Below are positions 17,879 to 26,832 of a stretch of 64,000 nt of DNA, piece by piece. Under the pieces are notes generated by a model. It searched no databases, was not told the origin of the DNA, and saw only the letters and a list, made by a program, of their open reading frames with translations. The position numbers and the translations under genes are program-made. Source of the DNA: Enhygromyxa salina (lineage in GTDB: Bacteria > Myxococcota_A > Polyangia > Nannocystales > Nannocystaceae); NCBI RefSeq assembly GCF_002994615.1, contig NZ_PVNK01000166.1, forward strand, positions 39,913 through 103,912, written 5' to 3'. Position 1 is the stretch's first letter. Each line of letters begins with the position of its first letter.

Positions 17879-18448
17879 TTACGCGGGGTCGCCAGACTCG
17901 CCGGTCACGAGCACGTTGCCCGGATCGGATGGGTCATTGCTCATCACCCACTGGGAGTAGAGCTCCTCGAGCTCGTCGATCTCGAGCCGCCCGGTGCCGC
18001 GAAGGTCCAGCCGCTTGAAGGCCGCCGAGGCGTCGACCGTGGCCCCGAGCGCGCGCAGCCACAGCTCGTACTCGGCGAGGGAGATCGATCCGTCGCCGTC
18101 GAGGTCGAGCACGCGGTGGAAGCCGTGGACCACGTTCATCGCCCAGGCGGGCACCTTGCCCAGTCGGCCGATCTCGTCGTTCACCTGAGCGTAGAACTGC
18201 TGCCACTCCTGGCGATCGACCTGGCCGTTACCGTCGGTGTCGACTCGCTGGCTTAGCTCGGTCCAGAAGGTCTGCATGGCCGCGAGGAGGCTTTTGTAGC
18301 CGGCGTGCTCGTCGGTCCAGCCGCGGTCGTCGCGGATGAAGCGGGCGGTCTGGGCGAAGTCGTTCCAGTCGATGGTGCCGCTCTTGTCGGTGTCGAGGAG
18401 TTGGAAGTAGCGCTCGTATTTGTTCAGTTGATAGGTCGTTGGGGTCAT
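17879..18448 (-). CDS. Calerythrin-like EF-hand calcium-binding protein
   Basis: 189 residues from ATG 18448. Four EF-hands are seen: DTDKSGTIDWNDF, DTDGNGQVDRQEW and DLDGDGSISLAEY are canonical loops with Asp at positions 1, 3 and 5 and an acidic or near-acidic position 12, and the last (DLRGTGRLEIDEL) is degraded. The layout and the AxxFW-type spacers match the calerythrin/sarcoplasmic calcium-binding group of bacteria. The protein has no signal peptide, so it is a cytoplasmic calcium buffer or sensor. Its ATG overlaps the stop of the large acyl ligase-reductase gene by 4 bp, which makes calcium control of that enzyme an attractive idea (inference). Confidence 0.9.
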   Translation of the reverse strand: MTPTTYQLNKYERYFQLLDTDKSGTIDWNDFAQTARFIRDDRGWTDEHAGYKSLLAAMQTFWTELSQRVDTDGNGQVDRQEWQQFYAQVNDEIGRLGKVPAWAMNVVHGFHRVLDLDGDGSISLAEYELWLRALGATVDASAAFKRLDLRGTGRLEIDELEELYSQWVMSNDPSDPGNVLVTGESGDPA

Positions 18449-21400
18449 GATGGGTTGCCTTTCGGGAGGACCGGCAGCTTGCCGGTCTGCTGCAGCCAGT
18501 CGAGCCACAGATCGAAGAGATCAGCCGCGCGCGCGCAGCGGATCTCGGGGGAGCGAAGGAACGCGCCGGTGGTCCGCTCGGCCAGGAGGCGAGGGGTCTT
18601 CGTCCAGGCGGGGTAGCCGCCGACGATCCGGTCGAGCGGGAAGCTCTCGTAGCAGGGGCGCATCGCGACCAGCGGCTCGACCGAGGAGCTGCGGACCCGC
18701 TCGAGCCAGCGCTCCGCAGGCTCGAGGGTGATGGGGTGGCCGCGCGCGATCAGGCGGGCCACCACCTCCGGCCAGGGGATCGGCTCCGGGTTGGCGAGGT
18801 GGAAGCTGCGCCCCACCGCGCGCGGCTGCCGGGCCAGGTCGGCGATGACCTCGGCCACGTAGTCAACGGGGACCATGTCGAGCACCACCTCCACGTCCGG
18901 GGCCCAGCCGAGCTGCACGCAGCCGGCGATCGACGCGGCGATGATGTCTGACGCCGACCAGGCCCCGGTGTCGCTGGCCCCGGCGATGTAGGGCATCCGA
19001 TACACGACCACCGGAAGCCCGCGCGCCTGTGCGGCCTGCACCAGCTGATCGGCGACCCACTTCGCCTGGATGTAGCCGAGCTGGAAGCCGCGCCGGCGTA
19101 GGTAGGGGGCATCGATCACCTCGCGGCTGTGCTCGTGGACGGGGCCTCCGTCGAAGCCGCCGTAGCCCTCGATCTGGGCGAGGGCGCCCAGGCTGGAGAT
19201 GTGGTGGACCACCTTGGGCCGCCCCGCGGCGGCGAAGCGGAGCACGTCCCGCGTGCCGTCGACCACGGCGGGGACGAGGCGGTCGTAGGGGAGCACCCAG
19301 CTCACCGGCGCGGCGGCGTGGACGACCGCGTCGGTGCGCTCCGCCAGGCCGCGCCAGGTCGCCTCGTCCAGGCCCATCGAGGGGCGGGTCAGGTCACCGG
19401 GGATCACCTCCACGCCGTCCAGCAGCTCCTCGGCGGGGAGGCGGTAGCGGAGCAGGTTCTGCTTGATCCGCTCGCGCCCGGCGGCCGGATCCCCGTCCGG
19501 GGCGCGGACCAGCAGCGCCAGCCGGGCTCGGGTGTGGTGGCGAAAGGCGCGGAGGAGGAAGGCGCCGAGGAAGCCGGTGGCGCCGGTGAGGAAGACCTGC
19601 TCGGGGCAAGCGATCGCCGCGTCCTGGACCGGCGTGGGGAGCGGGCGGATGTCGTCGGGGAGCCGCGCGTCGGCGATCAGCCGGGAAGGCTCGATCCGCA
19701 CGGCCCCGGTGTCACCGCCGAAGACGAGCCGCTCGTAGAGCCGTCCCGGCGGCTCGACGGGCTCTTCGCTCGCGTCGGGAGCGGGCTCACCGGGCTTCGC
19801 CTGGGCCCCCTGTGCACGCCCGCAGCGGACGGCGGTCAGCGGGACCGTGGTCGGGGAGAGGGCGAGCGCGCGCGCGCAGCGGCCCAGGTCCGCGCGGGGA
19901 AGGAGGGTGAGCTGGAGCCCGTGCTCTGCGGCCGCGACGCCCAGCGCCTGGAGCAGCGCGCCCGCCTGCAGCGTGGCCAGGCGGTCCCCGGAGGCGCCAA
20001 AGATCGGCGCGATCGCCTCTCGCTCGGCGGCCAGCACCAGGGTGCAGGCACCTGGCTCGCCTGACCCAAAGGCGTCTCGCTCAGCCGCGTCCAGGGCGGC
20101 TTCGGGGGTCAGCTCGAGCAGCGAGTGGTAGACGGGGTGGTGGTAGTAGGTGCCTGGCTCGAGCCCCTCGACCCCCTTTGGCTCCGCGCGGCAGTAGGCC
20201 TGGACGGCGTGTAGCCCCTCGACATCCGGGGTGCGATAGGCCGGCGCGCCGCCTTGGACGGCCTGGCGAAGGGTGGCGAGGAGCCCCCCGAGCTGGTCCA
20301 GCGAGATCGTCCCGGGGGCGATGCGTCCGCGCCAGACGGCGAGCTGCGAGCGGGTGGGGAGCGGTCCGGGGAGCCGCCGCGAGCGGCGTGCGTCGTCGCC
20401 GGTACGGATGCCGCGCTGGAGCTGGGCGAAGCCCGGGTCGGCGGGGCGGCTCGGCTCGGCGGGCGCGTCCGAGCTGCCCGCCTGGAGCCTGCGCCAGCGC
20501 TCATACTGCGTGACCAGTGCTCGAACGCTAGGCTGCGCGAGGAGCTCCCGCGCGGGAGGCGTGAAGCCGTAGGTCTTCTTCAGCGCGGCCGTCAGCTCGA
20601 CCAGCGTCAGCGAGTCGAGCCCGAGGGCGAGGAGGTCGTCGTCAGGGCCCGGCGGCGGCTTCTCCAGCAAGCGCCCGATCAGCTCCGCGAACGCGCCGAA
20701 GAGCCCCTGCTGCGCGCCGCTCCCTTCGCGGTCGGGCGTCGAGGAGTTGGCGATCTCGCTCGCCGCGCGCTCCGGCGCGACCATCCCGACCATCCCGGCC
20801 GCGCTGGTCTCCAGGACCGAGAGCTTCTCCGCCAGGAACAGGCGCCGCGCCTCCGCCCGCCGGATCTTCCCGCTCGAGGTCTTCGGCATCGTCCGCGCCG
20901 CGATGGCCACGAAGGCGTGCACCAGGACATCGTGCCGAAGCGCGATGGCCTCTCGCACGGCCGGCCGCAACCCCGCCACGTCCCCGCGCGAGGGATCGAC
21001 CTCCGCCACGATCACCAGCAGCTCCGTGTCCGGCCCGTCGATCGAGAAGGCCGCCACGCTCCCCGGGCGCACCGTCGGGTGCGCGTCTTGTACGGTCGCT
21101 TCGAGGTCGTGCGGGTGGTGGTTTTGTCCGCGGATGATGATCAGGTCCTTCACCCGCCCGGCGAAGAAGAGATCGTCCCCGTGGAAGAAGCCCAGGTCGC
21201 CGGTCCGCAGCATCGGTCCGGCGCCGTCCGTGGTTCGGGCGCCGAAGGTCTCCAGCGTCGCGTCGGGGCGGTTCCAGTAGCCGTCCGCGACCGCCGGCCC
21301 CTCGTACCAGAGCTCGCCGACGCGGCCCGGACTGCACGGGACGCGGGTCTCCGGGTCCACGATGTACATCCGCGACCCCGGCCCAGGCTGGCCCAGCGCG

Positions 21401-22521
21401 ACAATCGGGACCCCGTCCGGGGCCACCACCACGCGCCCCTCACGTAGGGCCGCCGCATCGAAGCGCTCCACCCTTGGCGGCCGGCCCCAAAAGTGGACGC
21501 TCAGCTTCACCGACGCCTCCGCCATCCCGAAGGACGGCATCAGGGCTTCGGGCCGCAGCCCCTGCTCGCCGAACACGGCGAGGAAGCGCTGCAGCGTCGC
21601 CTCTCGCACCGGCTCCGCTGCGTTCATCGCCGAGCGCAGGCAGGAGAGGTCGAACTGCCCGTCGCGGGCCGGGTCGTAGCGGCGCAGCACCAGCTCATAG
21701 GCGAAATTCGGCGCCGCCGTGTGCGTGGCTCGAACTCGATCGATCGCGCGTAACCAACGCACTGGCCGCTCGATGAACGCGGCGGGCGTCATCCCCCAGG
21801 TGGAGAAGCCGAGGAAGATGCCGCCCAGGAGCGCGTAGATGAGCCCCATGTCGTGGTAGTGCGGCAGCCAGGTGACCTGCGACGAGTCCGGGCCCATCCC
21901 CACCGACCAGGCGGTGTCGCGCACCGTGTGTTCGAGCTGCCTGTGCGTCACCCGCACGCCCTTGGGCACGCCGGTGCTCCCCGACGTGTACTGCACCAGC
22001 GCCAGGTCGTCCGGCGACGGCAGCTCCGTGCAGGGAGCGGCCCCCTGAGCGTCGGATAGCTCCAACATCTGGATCGCCGGGTCCAGCGCGGTCTCCAGCG
22101 CGCGGTGCAGCTGTGGCCCGATCAGCATCGCGGCGGCCCCACAGTCGCCGGCGATGGCGGTGAGCCGCGGCAGCGTCCGCTCCGGACGCGAGGGATCGAG
22201 GGTGGTCGCCGGCACCGGCACCACGCCACCCGCCACGCAGCCAAGGAAGGCCTGGAGGAAGTCGAAGCCGTCGGCGTACTGGAGCAGCACCCGCTCACCG
22301 CGCAACCCGAGCGCGCGCAGGTGGCCACCCAGGCGCAGCGCCACGTCTGCGAGGTCGGCGAAGGTGATGCGCCGCCCGTCGCCCTCATCCCCGTCGAGCC
22401 AGGTCAGCGCCGTCCGATCCGGCTGCTCGCGCGCGTGGGCGAGCAACGCGTGCAGCACCGTCGGGGCGCCGATGGGTGGAAACGGGCCAGGGTGGGTGTG
22501 GGCCGGTTCGTATGTGAGCAT
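18445..22521 (-). CDS. Fatty acyl-AMP ligase / carrier protein / SagB-like dehydrogenase / thioester reductase fusion
   Basis: 1358 residues from ATG 22521. Domains: FAAL-type adenylation (about 10-590; YTSGSTGVPKGV at 178-189, TGDLGFFH, and the FAAL-like RGQNHHPHDLE); phosphopantetheine carrier (about 605-675; attachment Ser637 in LGLDSL); a McbC/SagB-like FMN oxidoreductase region (about 720-900; LEPGTYYHHPVYHSLLEL); and a thioester reductase (about 965-1358; NADPH motif TGATGFLG, catalytic YIQAK). Predicted cycle: activate a fatty acid as acyl-AMP, load it on the carrier, perhaps oxidise or desaturate it, and release it by NADPH-dependent reduction to an aldehyde or alcohol. No condensation or ketosynthase domain is present. 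It is coupled to an EF-hand gene. Confidence 0.92.
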   Translation of the reverse strand: MLTYEPAHTHPGPFPPIGAPTVLHALLAHAREQPDRTALTWLDGDEGDGRRITFADLADVALRLGGHLRALGLRGERVLLQYADGFDFLQAFLGCVAGGVVPVPATTLDPSRPERTLPRLTAIAGDCGAAAMLIGPQLHRALETALDPAIQMLELSDAQGAAPCTELPSPDDLALVQYTSGSTGVPKGVRVTHRQLEHTVRDTAWSVGMGPDSSQVTWLPHYHDMGLIYALLGGIFLGFSTWGMTPAAFIERPVRWLRAIDRVRATHTAAPNFAYELVLRRYDPARDGQFDLSCLRSAMNAAEPVREATLQRFLAVFGEQGLRPEALMPSFGMAEASVKLSVHFWGRPPRVERFDAAALREGRVVVAPDGVPIVALGQPGPGSRMYIVDPETRVPCSPGRVGELWYEGPAVADGYWNRPDATLETFGARTTDGAGPMLRTGDLGFFHGDDLFFAGRVKDLIIIRGQNHHPHDLEATVQDAHPTVRPGSVAAFSIDGPDTELLVIVAEVDPSRGDVAGLRPAVREAIALRHDVLVHAFVAIAARTMPKTSSGKIRRAEARRLFLAEKLSVLETSAAGMVGMVAPERAASEIANSSTPDREGSGAQQGLFGAFAELIGRLLEKPPPGPDDDLLALGLDSLTLVELTAALKKTYGFTPPARELLAQPSVRALVTQYERWRRLQAGSSDAPAEPSRPADPGFAQLQRGIRTGDDARRSRRLPGPLPTRSQLAVWRGRIAPGTISLDQLGGLLATLRQAVQGGAPAYRTPDVEGLHAVQAYCRAEPKGVEGLEPGTYYHHPVYHSLLELTPEAALDAAERDAFGSGEPGACTLVLAAEREAIAPIFGASGDRLATLQAGALLQALGVAAAEHGLQLTLLPRADLGRCARALALSPTTVPLTAVRCGRAQGAQAKPGEPAPDASEEPVEPPGRLYERLVFGGDTGAVRIEPSRLIADARLPDDIRPLPTPVQDAAIACPEQVFLTGATGFLGAFLLRAFRHHTRARLALLVRAPDGDPAAGRERIKQNLLRYRLPAEELLDGVEVIPGDLTRPSMGLDEATWRGLAERTDAVVHAAAPVSWVLPYDRLVPAVVDGTRDVLRFAAAGRPKVVHHISSLGALAQIEGYGGFDGGPVHEHSREVIDAPYLRRRGFQLGYIQAKWVADQLVQAAQARGLPVVVYRMPYIAGASDTGAWSASDIIAASIAGCVQLGWAPDVEVVLDMVPVDYVAEVIADLARQPRAVGRSFHLANPEPIPWPEVVARLIARGHPITLEPAERWLERVRSSSVEPLVAMRPCYESFPLDRIVGGYPAWTKTPRLLAERTTGAFLRSPEIRCARAADLFDLWLDWLQQTGKLPVLPKGNPS

Positions 22522-22723
22522 CGGTGAGGCAGGCTGCGGCCTCGTGAGCTGTGGAGAGCCCGCGGCCGCGGCCGCGGAACTTTGCACAATTATGAGGGCG
22601 AGGGAAAGGCCGTCGCGCCGTCGCTTCGCCCTAGTTGGAGTTCGCGCGGTCGTCGTAGACCACGCAACGGCCGCGCGCACGAAGACACGAACATGATGCA
22701 ATCGTGGTCAGGCGCGCTCTCGC

Positions 22724-23500
22724 TCAGGGAAGAACGACGAGGTCGGCCGCGTGACGGGGGGCGACCTCGTAGGTCTCTTCGTACTGCGCGACCAATCCCA
22801 CGACCTCGACCGAGTCACCGATCGTCAACCCGGTCGTGTCGATGACTCCAACCTCGTCGACCAGGTGGATGAATACCTGGATTTCGCCCGAGCCGTCGTC
22901 GACATGGAGCTTGAGCCCATAGGGCGAATCGTCTTCCAGTTCTTGGCTCACGGTTCCGCTGATTTTGACCAGCAGCCCCTCGAGGTCTTCGTCGATGTCG
23001 CCGGTCGCCGCGTCCATGGGGGCGACCGTTTGTCCACCGTCGAACGAGACGATGTCCCCAGCGGTAGCCTCGATCACACGCAATTGGTTCATCTGCCCGA
23101 GCACACCCGTCACCTGCACGGTGGTGTCGAGCGGGAAATCCATGGCGTCGGAGGTCTTGATATAGATACCTCCGCTGGGGTCCTGGATGGCGAATCCAAG
23201 CTCGCCCGTCGCAGAGTTGAAGGTCCCCGGCGCTACGGTTGTGTCGCCCTCGACGGTGACGGTCATGCCGTCGCTTTGCGCGCGCGCTTGCGCGATCGAG
23301 ATCACTTCCGCGTCGCCCGAGGTCTCTTCGGTACCCGAGGTCTCTCCGGTACCCGAGGTCTCTTCGGTACCCGAGGTCCCCGAGGTGTCGTCGTCGGCAG
23401 CGCCGCCTGTACACGCGGTCGCGACGAGCACAAAGCCGCCAAGGATCGGAGCGAGAAAGCTAAAAAAGGGGGATGTCGGGCTTTGCTGAGAAATCCTCAT
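22724..23500 (-). CDS. Lipoprotein with Thr/Ser/Glu-Gly linker and two OB-fold-like domains
   Basis: 258 residues from ATG 23500. The signal peptide ends at a lipobox (VLVATAC). A repetitive linker of SGTEET units follows (about residues 35-62). The rest resembles YhcR/OB-fold repeats: first domain TVTVEGDTTVAPGTF with FAIQDPSGGIYIKT and TVQVTGVLGQMNQLRVIE, second domain LVKISGTVSQEL with KLHVDDGSGEIQVFI and VVGLVAQYEETYEVAPR. Such OB folds occur at the N-terminus of secreted nucleases; here no nuclease domain follows, so a binding role is likely. Between it and the upstream FAAL gene lie about 200 bp with no gene. Confidence 0.85.
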   Translation of the reverse strand: MRISQQSPTSPFFSFLAPILGGFVLVATACTGGAADDDTSGTSGTEETSGTGETSGTEETSGDAEVISIAQARAQSDGMTVTVEGDTTVAPGTFNSATGELGFAIQDPSGGIYIKTSDAMDFPLDTTVQVTGVLGQMNQLRVIEATAGDIVSFDGGQTVAPMDAATGDIDEDLEGLLVKISGTVSQELEDDSPYGLKLHVDDGSGEIQVFIHLVDEVGVIDTTGLTIGDSVEVVGLVAQYEETYEVAPRHAADLVVLP

Positions 23501-23666
23501 CCGGCCGGTGTATCCCTTTCGATCTTGGTCGACAAGTGTTTGCTGCCGAGCTCGTCGCCTCGCCTCTGATTGGGGCGATCCCACAGCAAGATGGTCTCCG
23601 AACTCTTCGCAGCGCGAGGGCGAAGCTCGACTTGCCTGCGCCGACCAGTCCGAGGACGAGCAGCCC
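23497..23666 (-). pseudogene. Possible remnant of a P-loop gene cut by the hairpin repeat
   Basis: Reading from the edge of the repeat, one frame gives LVLGLVGAGKSSFALALR (a Walker A pattern GxxGxGKS). A one-base shift near 23605 leads into KSSETILLWDRPNQRRGD and a stop at 23497 that overlaps the lipoprotein ATG in an ATGA, the usual sign of coupled genes. This may be a gene fragment left when the repeat inserted or the locus was deleted. A Walker A so close to a C-terminus is odd, so chance cannot be excluded. Confidence 0.3.
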
Positions 23667-23820
23667 GTGGTGCAATGCATCGTGTCGCCTCGCTTGGTCT
23701 TTTCGCCGAGGGCTTTGTCGCCAAAACTTGCAGTACGCCCGGTACAGCGGCGTTTTGGCTTCGCGCCCTCGGCGAACATTCCGGCGCGAGGCGACACGAT
23801 GCATTGCACCACGGGCTGCT
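23659..23820. repeat. 162-bp hairpin repeat, copy 1 (end of trkA)
   Basis: A 35-bp perfect terminal inverted repeat starts AGCAGCCCGTGGTGCAATGC and its complement ends at 23820. Inner arms TTCGCCGAGGGC/GCCCTCGGCGAA and GCCAAAAC/GTTTTGGC continue the stem, so nearly the whole element can fold as one hairpin. The terminal CTAG-like end at 23819-23821 supplies the stop codon of trkA. No coding capacity is seen. It resembles a REP- or MITE-type non-autonomous element; no transposase is in the window. Confidence 0.9.
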
Positions 23821-24496
23821 AGCCCTTGCGGGTCAGGATCGCAACCGCACGATCGATGTCGCCGCCCGCCGCGATCGCCAGGATCGAGTCGCCGACGCCG
23901 ACGCAGGTGTCCCCGCGTGGGATCTCGAGCGAGGTCGAGCCCGCGCGCCGCAGCCCGATCAGCAAGCAGTCCCGGGGAAATTTCCGATTCGTCGCGATCT
24001 CTGACACCCGTCGCCCGGCGCACCAGCTGCCCGCGAGGACCGGGACCGAGAAGATCTGCGCGGCGTCGTCTCCGATCGACACGATCTCCTCGACGCTCGG
24101 GTGCTCGACGTGGAGCACGACCTGGTTGCAGAGCATGCGCGTGGATCGGATCAGGTGGGTGACGCCCGCGACCTCGTAGGCCGACGCGTAGGACACGTCG
24201 CGGAGCCGCCCGATGATGCGCTCGATCCCGAGGCTGCGACCGAGCAGCGCGCAGGCGATGTTGTCGGCGTCGCTCGGCATCGCGGTGATCAGCAGCGCCG
24301 CCCGCTCGCCGCCCGCGTCGCGCAGGACGTGGAGGTTGGTGGCGCCGCCGTGGACGGTCACCGCCCCGATCTCGGCGTAGATCGAGTCGCAGGCGTACTT
24401 GTCGTGATCGACGACGACCACGTCGTGGCGCCGATCGATCAGCGCCGTCGCGACCTCGCGCCCGAGCGCCCCGCCGCCCGCGATGATGACGTACAT
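23819..24496 (-). CDS. trkA: TrkA-family potassium channel regulatory protein
   Basis: 225 residues: one RCK_N Rossmann domain (residues 1 to about 120; GGGALGREVATALI binding NAD(H) or nucleotide, VVVVDHDKYACD with the ribose-binding Asp) and one RCK_C domain (about 140-225). This is the single-unit length of KtrA/TrkA types, half of the E. coli protein. It sits on the membrane face of the TrkH channel and gates potassium uptake. It lies downstream of trkH on the same strand, separated by a hairpin repeat, and its stop codon lies in a second copy of that repeat. Confidence 0.93.
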   Translation of the reverse strand: MYVIIAGGGALGREVATALIDRRHDVVVVDHDKYACDSIYAEIGAVTVHGGATNLHVLRDAGGERAALLITAMPSDADNIACALLGRSLGIERIIGRLRDVSYASAYEVAGVTHLIRSTRMLCNQVVLHVEHPSVEEIVSIGDDAAQIFSVPVLAGSWCAGRRVSEIATNRKFPRDCLLIGLRRAGSTSLEIPRGDTCVGVGDSILAIAAGGDIDRAVAILTRKG

Positions 24497-24519
24497 CGCG
24501 GCGAACCCTAGCAGACTCT

Positions 24520-24681
24520 AGCAGCCCGTGGTCCAATGCCTCGCGGCGCCTCGCTTGGCCTTTTCGCCGAGGGCTTTGTCGCCAAAACTTGCAGTACGCC
24601 CGGTACAGCGGCGTTTTGGCTTCGCGCCCTCGGCGAACATTCCGGCGCGAGGCGACACGATGCATTGCACCACGGGCTGCT
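24520..24681. repeat. 162-bp hairpin repeat, copy 2 (between trkH and trkA)
   Basis: Same length and centre as copy 1 (CTTGCAGTACGCCCGGTACA shared), with several substitutions in the left arm, so its terminal inverted repeat is imperfect. Its right end supplies the stop codon of trkH (24680-24682). It separates the two Trk genes and could attenuate or stabilise the mRNA between them. Confidence 0.9.
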
Positions 24682-26221
24682 AGCGGGTCCACGCGCGCGG
24701 GCTCAGGAGCACGACCAGCGGCAAGATCTCCAGGCGCCCGGCCAACATTGCGACCATCCACGTCAGCTTGACGGCGGGGTCGAGGGCGCGCATCTCGGGG
24801 ATCGTGATGTAGCAGGGCCCGATGTTGTTGAGCGCCGAGCTCACGCCCGAGAAGGCCTGCCAGCCGTCGTGGGCCGAGAGCAGGGTCGTCAGCAAGGTCC
24901 CGAGGGCGAGCAGGCCCAGCCACGCGATCGCGAGCCCGACGACCCGCGCGAGCTCGGCCTGGTCGACGGCGTGGTGCTCGATGACCACGGGCGTGGTCGC
25001 GCCTTGGGGCAGCGTCAGGCGGCGCAGCTCGCGGGTCATGATCTTGGCCAGCAAGACCACCCGCGCGAGCTTGAAGCCGCCCGAGGTCGAGCCCACGCAG
25101 GCGCCGAAGATCATCAAGAGCAAAAACAGCGCCTTGGCCGTGCTCGCGAAGAAGGGCCCGGCGATGTCGACGGTCGCGAAGCCGGTCGTGGTCGCGATCG
25201 CGAGGGTCGTGAACAGGCTCGTGCGCACGCCTGCCTCGATCCGCGCGGCCCAGCCCGGCCCCGCCGCGTGGGTCGTGACGAGGCCGTCGGCCGCGAACAT
25301 CCCGGTCCCGCGCTGCCACTGCTCGAACACGAGCAGCCCGAGCACAGCGATCAACAGCCCGAACCAGACCCGGATCTCGACCCCGTCCCACAGGGCCCGA
25401 ACCTCGCCCCGCGCGAGGCGATAGTGGATGACGAAGCTGGTCCCGCCCGCGGCCATGCCCGCGATCACGACCCACTCGATCCACCGCGGGCTGACCCCGC
25501 TCAGGTCCGGGTCGCGCCAGTAGCCGACGCTCGCGTCGTGGGTCGAGAACCCGCCCGTCGACATCGTCGTCAGCGCGTGGGTGATCGCGTCGAACCACCC
25601 CACGCCGCCGAGCAGCAGCCCGAGCGCGACCAGGATCGTGAGCCCGAGGTAGACCAGCGCGAACAGCTGCAAGGTCCGAAAGGGGCCCGGGACCGGCCGG
25701 CTCGCGCGGATCTTGTGGGCCTCGGTCCCGCCGAAGCGGTGGGCCAGGGCCGGGCTCCGGGTCACGGCCACGAACAAGCTGAGGATCCCGACGCCGCCGA
25801 TCCACTGGCTGAGCGCGCGCCACAGCAGCACGCTCGCCGGCATCGCGTCGAGGCCCTCGAGCAGCGTGATCCCGGTCGTCGTGAACCCGCTGACCATCTC
25901 GAAGCTCGCGTCGAGGAGCGTGGAGTCGAGCAGCACGCACAGCGGGACCGCGCCGATGACCGAGGCCAGGATCCAGGCGAGCCCGCACACGAGCATCGCC
26001 TGGACCTCGTCGAGGCGGACCGCCTCGGTCCGCCACCAGGTCAGCGCGCCGACGGTCGCGGTCGCCAGCGCCGGGGCGCCAAAGGCCCGCGCGAGCAAAG
26101 CCGCGGGCTCGCCGAGCAGCCAGCCGACGAACCCGGTCACGAGCATCGCCGCCGCGAGCAGCAGCAGGACCAGACCGAGGGCGTGAGCCACCGCGGCGGC
26201 CGTGCGTAGGCGCGGACGCAT
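24680..26221 (-). CDS. trkH: TrkH-family potassium uptake channel
   Basis: 513 residues with the four-fold M1-P-M2 plan of the SKT superfamily. The four selectivity-filter loops are visible with their Gly residues: GFTTTGITLLEG, TTMSTGGFSTHD, ATTTGFATVD and GSTSGGFKLARV. An N-terminal pair of extra helices completes the usual ten membrane segments. It transports potassium across the inner membrane together with the TrkA protein encoded downstream. The ATG at 26221 is followed by a typical basic N-terminus. Divergent regulatory signals were not seen; rnpB lies just upstream on the same strand. Confidence 0.93.
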   Translation of the reverse strand: MRPRLRTAAAVAHALGLVLLLLAAAMLVTGFVGWLLGEPAALLARAFGAPALATATVGALTWWRTEAVRLDEVQAMLVCGLAWILASVIGAVPLCVLLDSTLLDASFEMVSGFTTTGITLLEGLDAMPASVLLWRALSQWIGGVGILSLFVAVTRSPALAHRFGGTEAHKIRASRPVPGPFRTLQLFALVYLGLTILVALGLLLGGVGWFDAITHALTTMSTGGFSTHDASVGYWRDPDLSGVSPRWIEWVVIAGMAAGGTSFVIHYRLARGEVRALWDGVEIRVWFGLLIAVLGLLVFEQWQRGTGMFAADGLVTTHAAGPGWAARIEAGVRTSLFTTLAIATTTGFATVDIAGPFFASTAKALFLLLMIFGACVGSTSGGFKLARVVLLAKIMTRELRRLTLPQGATTPVVIEHHAVDQAELARVVGLAIAWLGLLALGTLLTTLLSAHDGWQAFSGVSSALNNIGPCYITIPEMRALDPAVKLTWMVAMLAGRLEILPLVVLLSPRAWTR

Positions 26222-26250
26222 CGGGGGTAGGGTAGCCGTCGAGGGGGTGA

Positions 26251-26263
26251 GGAAAAAAAGTGG
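26251..26263 (-). terminator. U-tract after rnpB
   Basis: On the minus strand the P1 stem of RNase P RNA is followed by CACTTTTTTTCC, a seven-T run about 10 bases past the mature 3' end, so the RNA probably ends here. Confidence 0.6.
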
Positions 26264-26269
26264 AAGCGA

Positions 26270-26653
<384 letters not shown>

Positions 26654-26737
26654 TTGCTTCCGCCGCGCTATGTAGCACGGACAGCGCCTCGTTACACATG
26701 ACAGTGACGCGCTCTGGGCCGCGCTGGGTTGTTCAGC

Positions 26738-26821
26738 CGGGCGTACTGCAAGTTTTGGCGACAAAGCCCTCGGCGAAAAGGCCAAGCGAGGCGGCGCGAG
26801 GCATTGCAGCCCGGGCTGCTA
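26738..26821. repeat. Half copy of the 162-bp hairpin repeat, inverted
   Basis: About 84 bp equal the reverse complement of the left half of copy 2, from CCGGGCGTACTGCAAG to GGGCTGCT at 26821, followed by AG as in the full copies. The other half is missing, which suggests deletion within the hairpin. It lies upstream of the gene at 26833. Confidence 0.85.
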
Positions 26822-26832
26822 GACTGCTCCGG

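Noticed and set aside
23501..23812. N-terminal extension of the OB-fold lipoprotein into the hairpin repeat
   Set aside because: The lipobox lies about 30 residues after ATG 23500, so the extension would bury the signal peptide.
24536..26209. A long plus-strand open frame across the hairpin repeat and trkH
   Set aside because: It is the antisense shadow of trkH; the translation is low-complexity and lacks any family motif.
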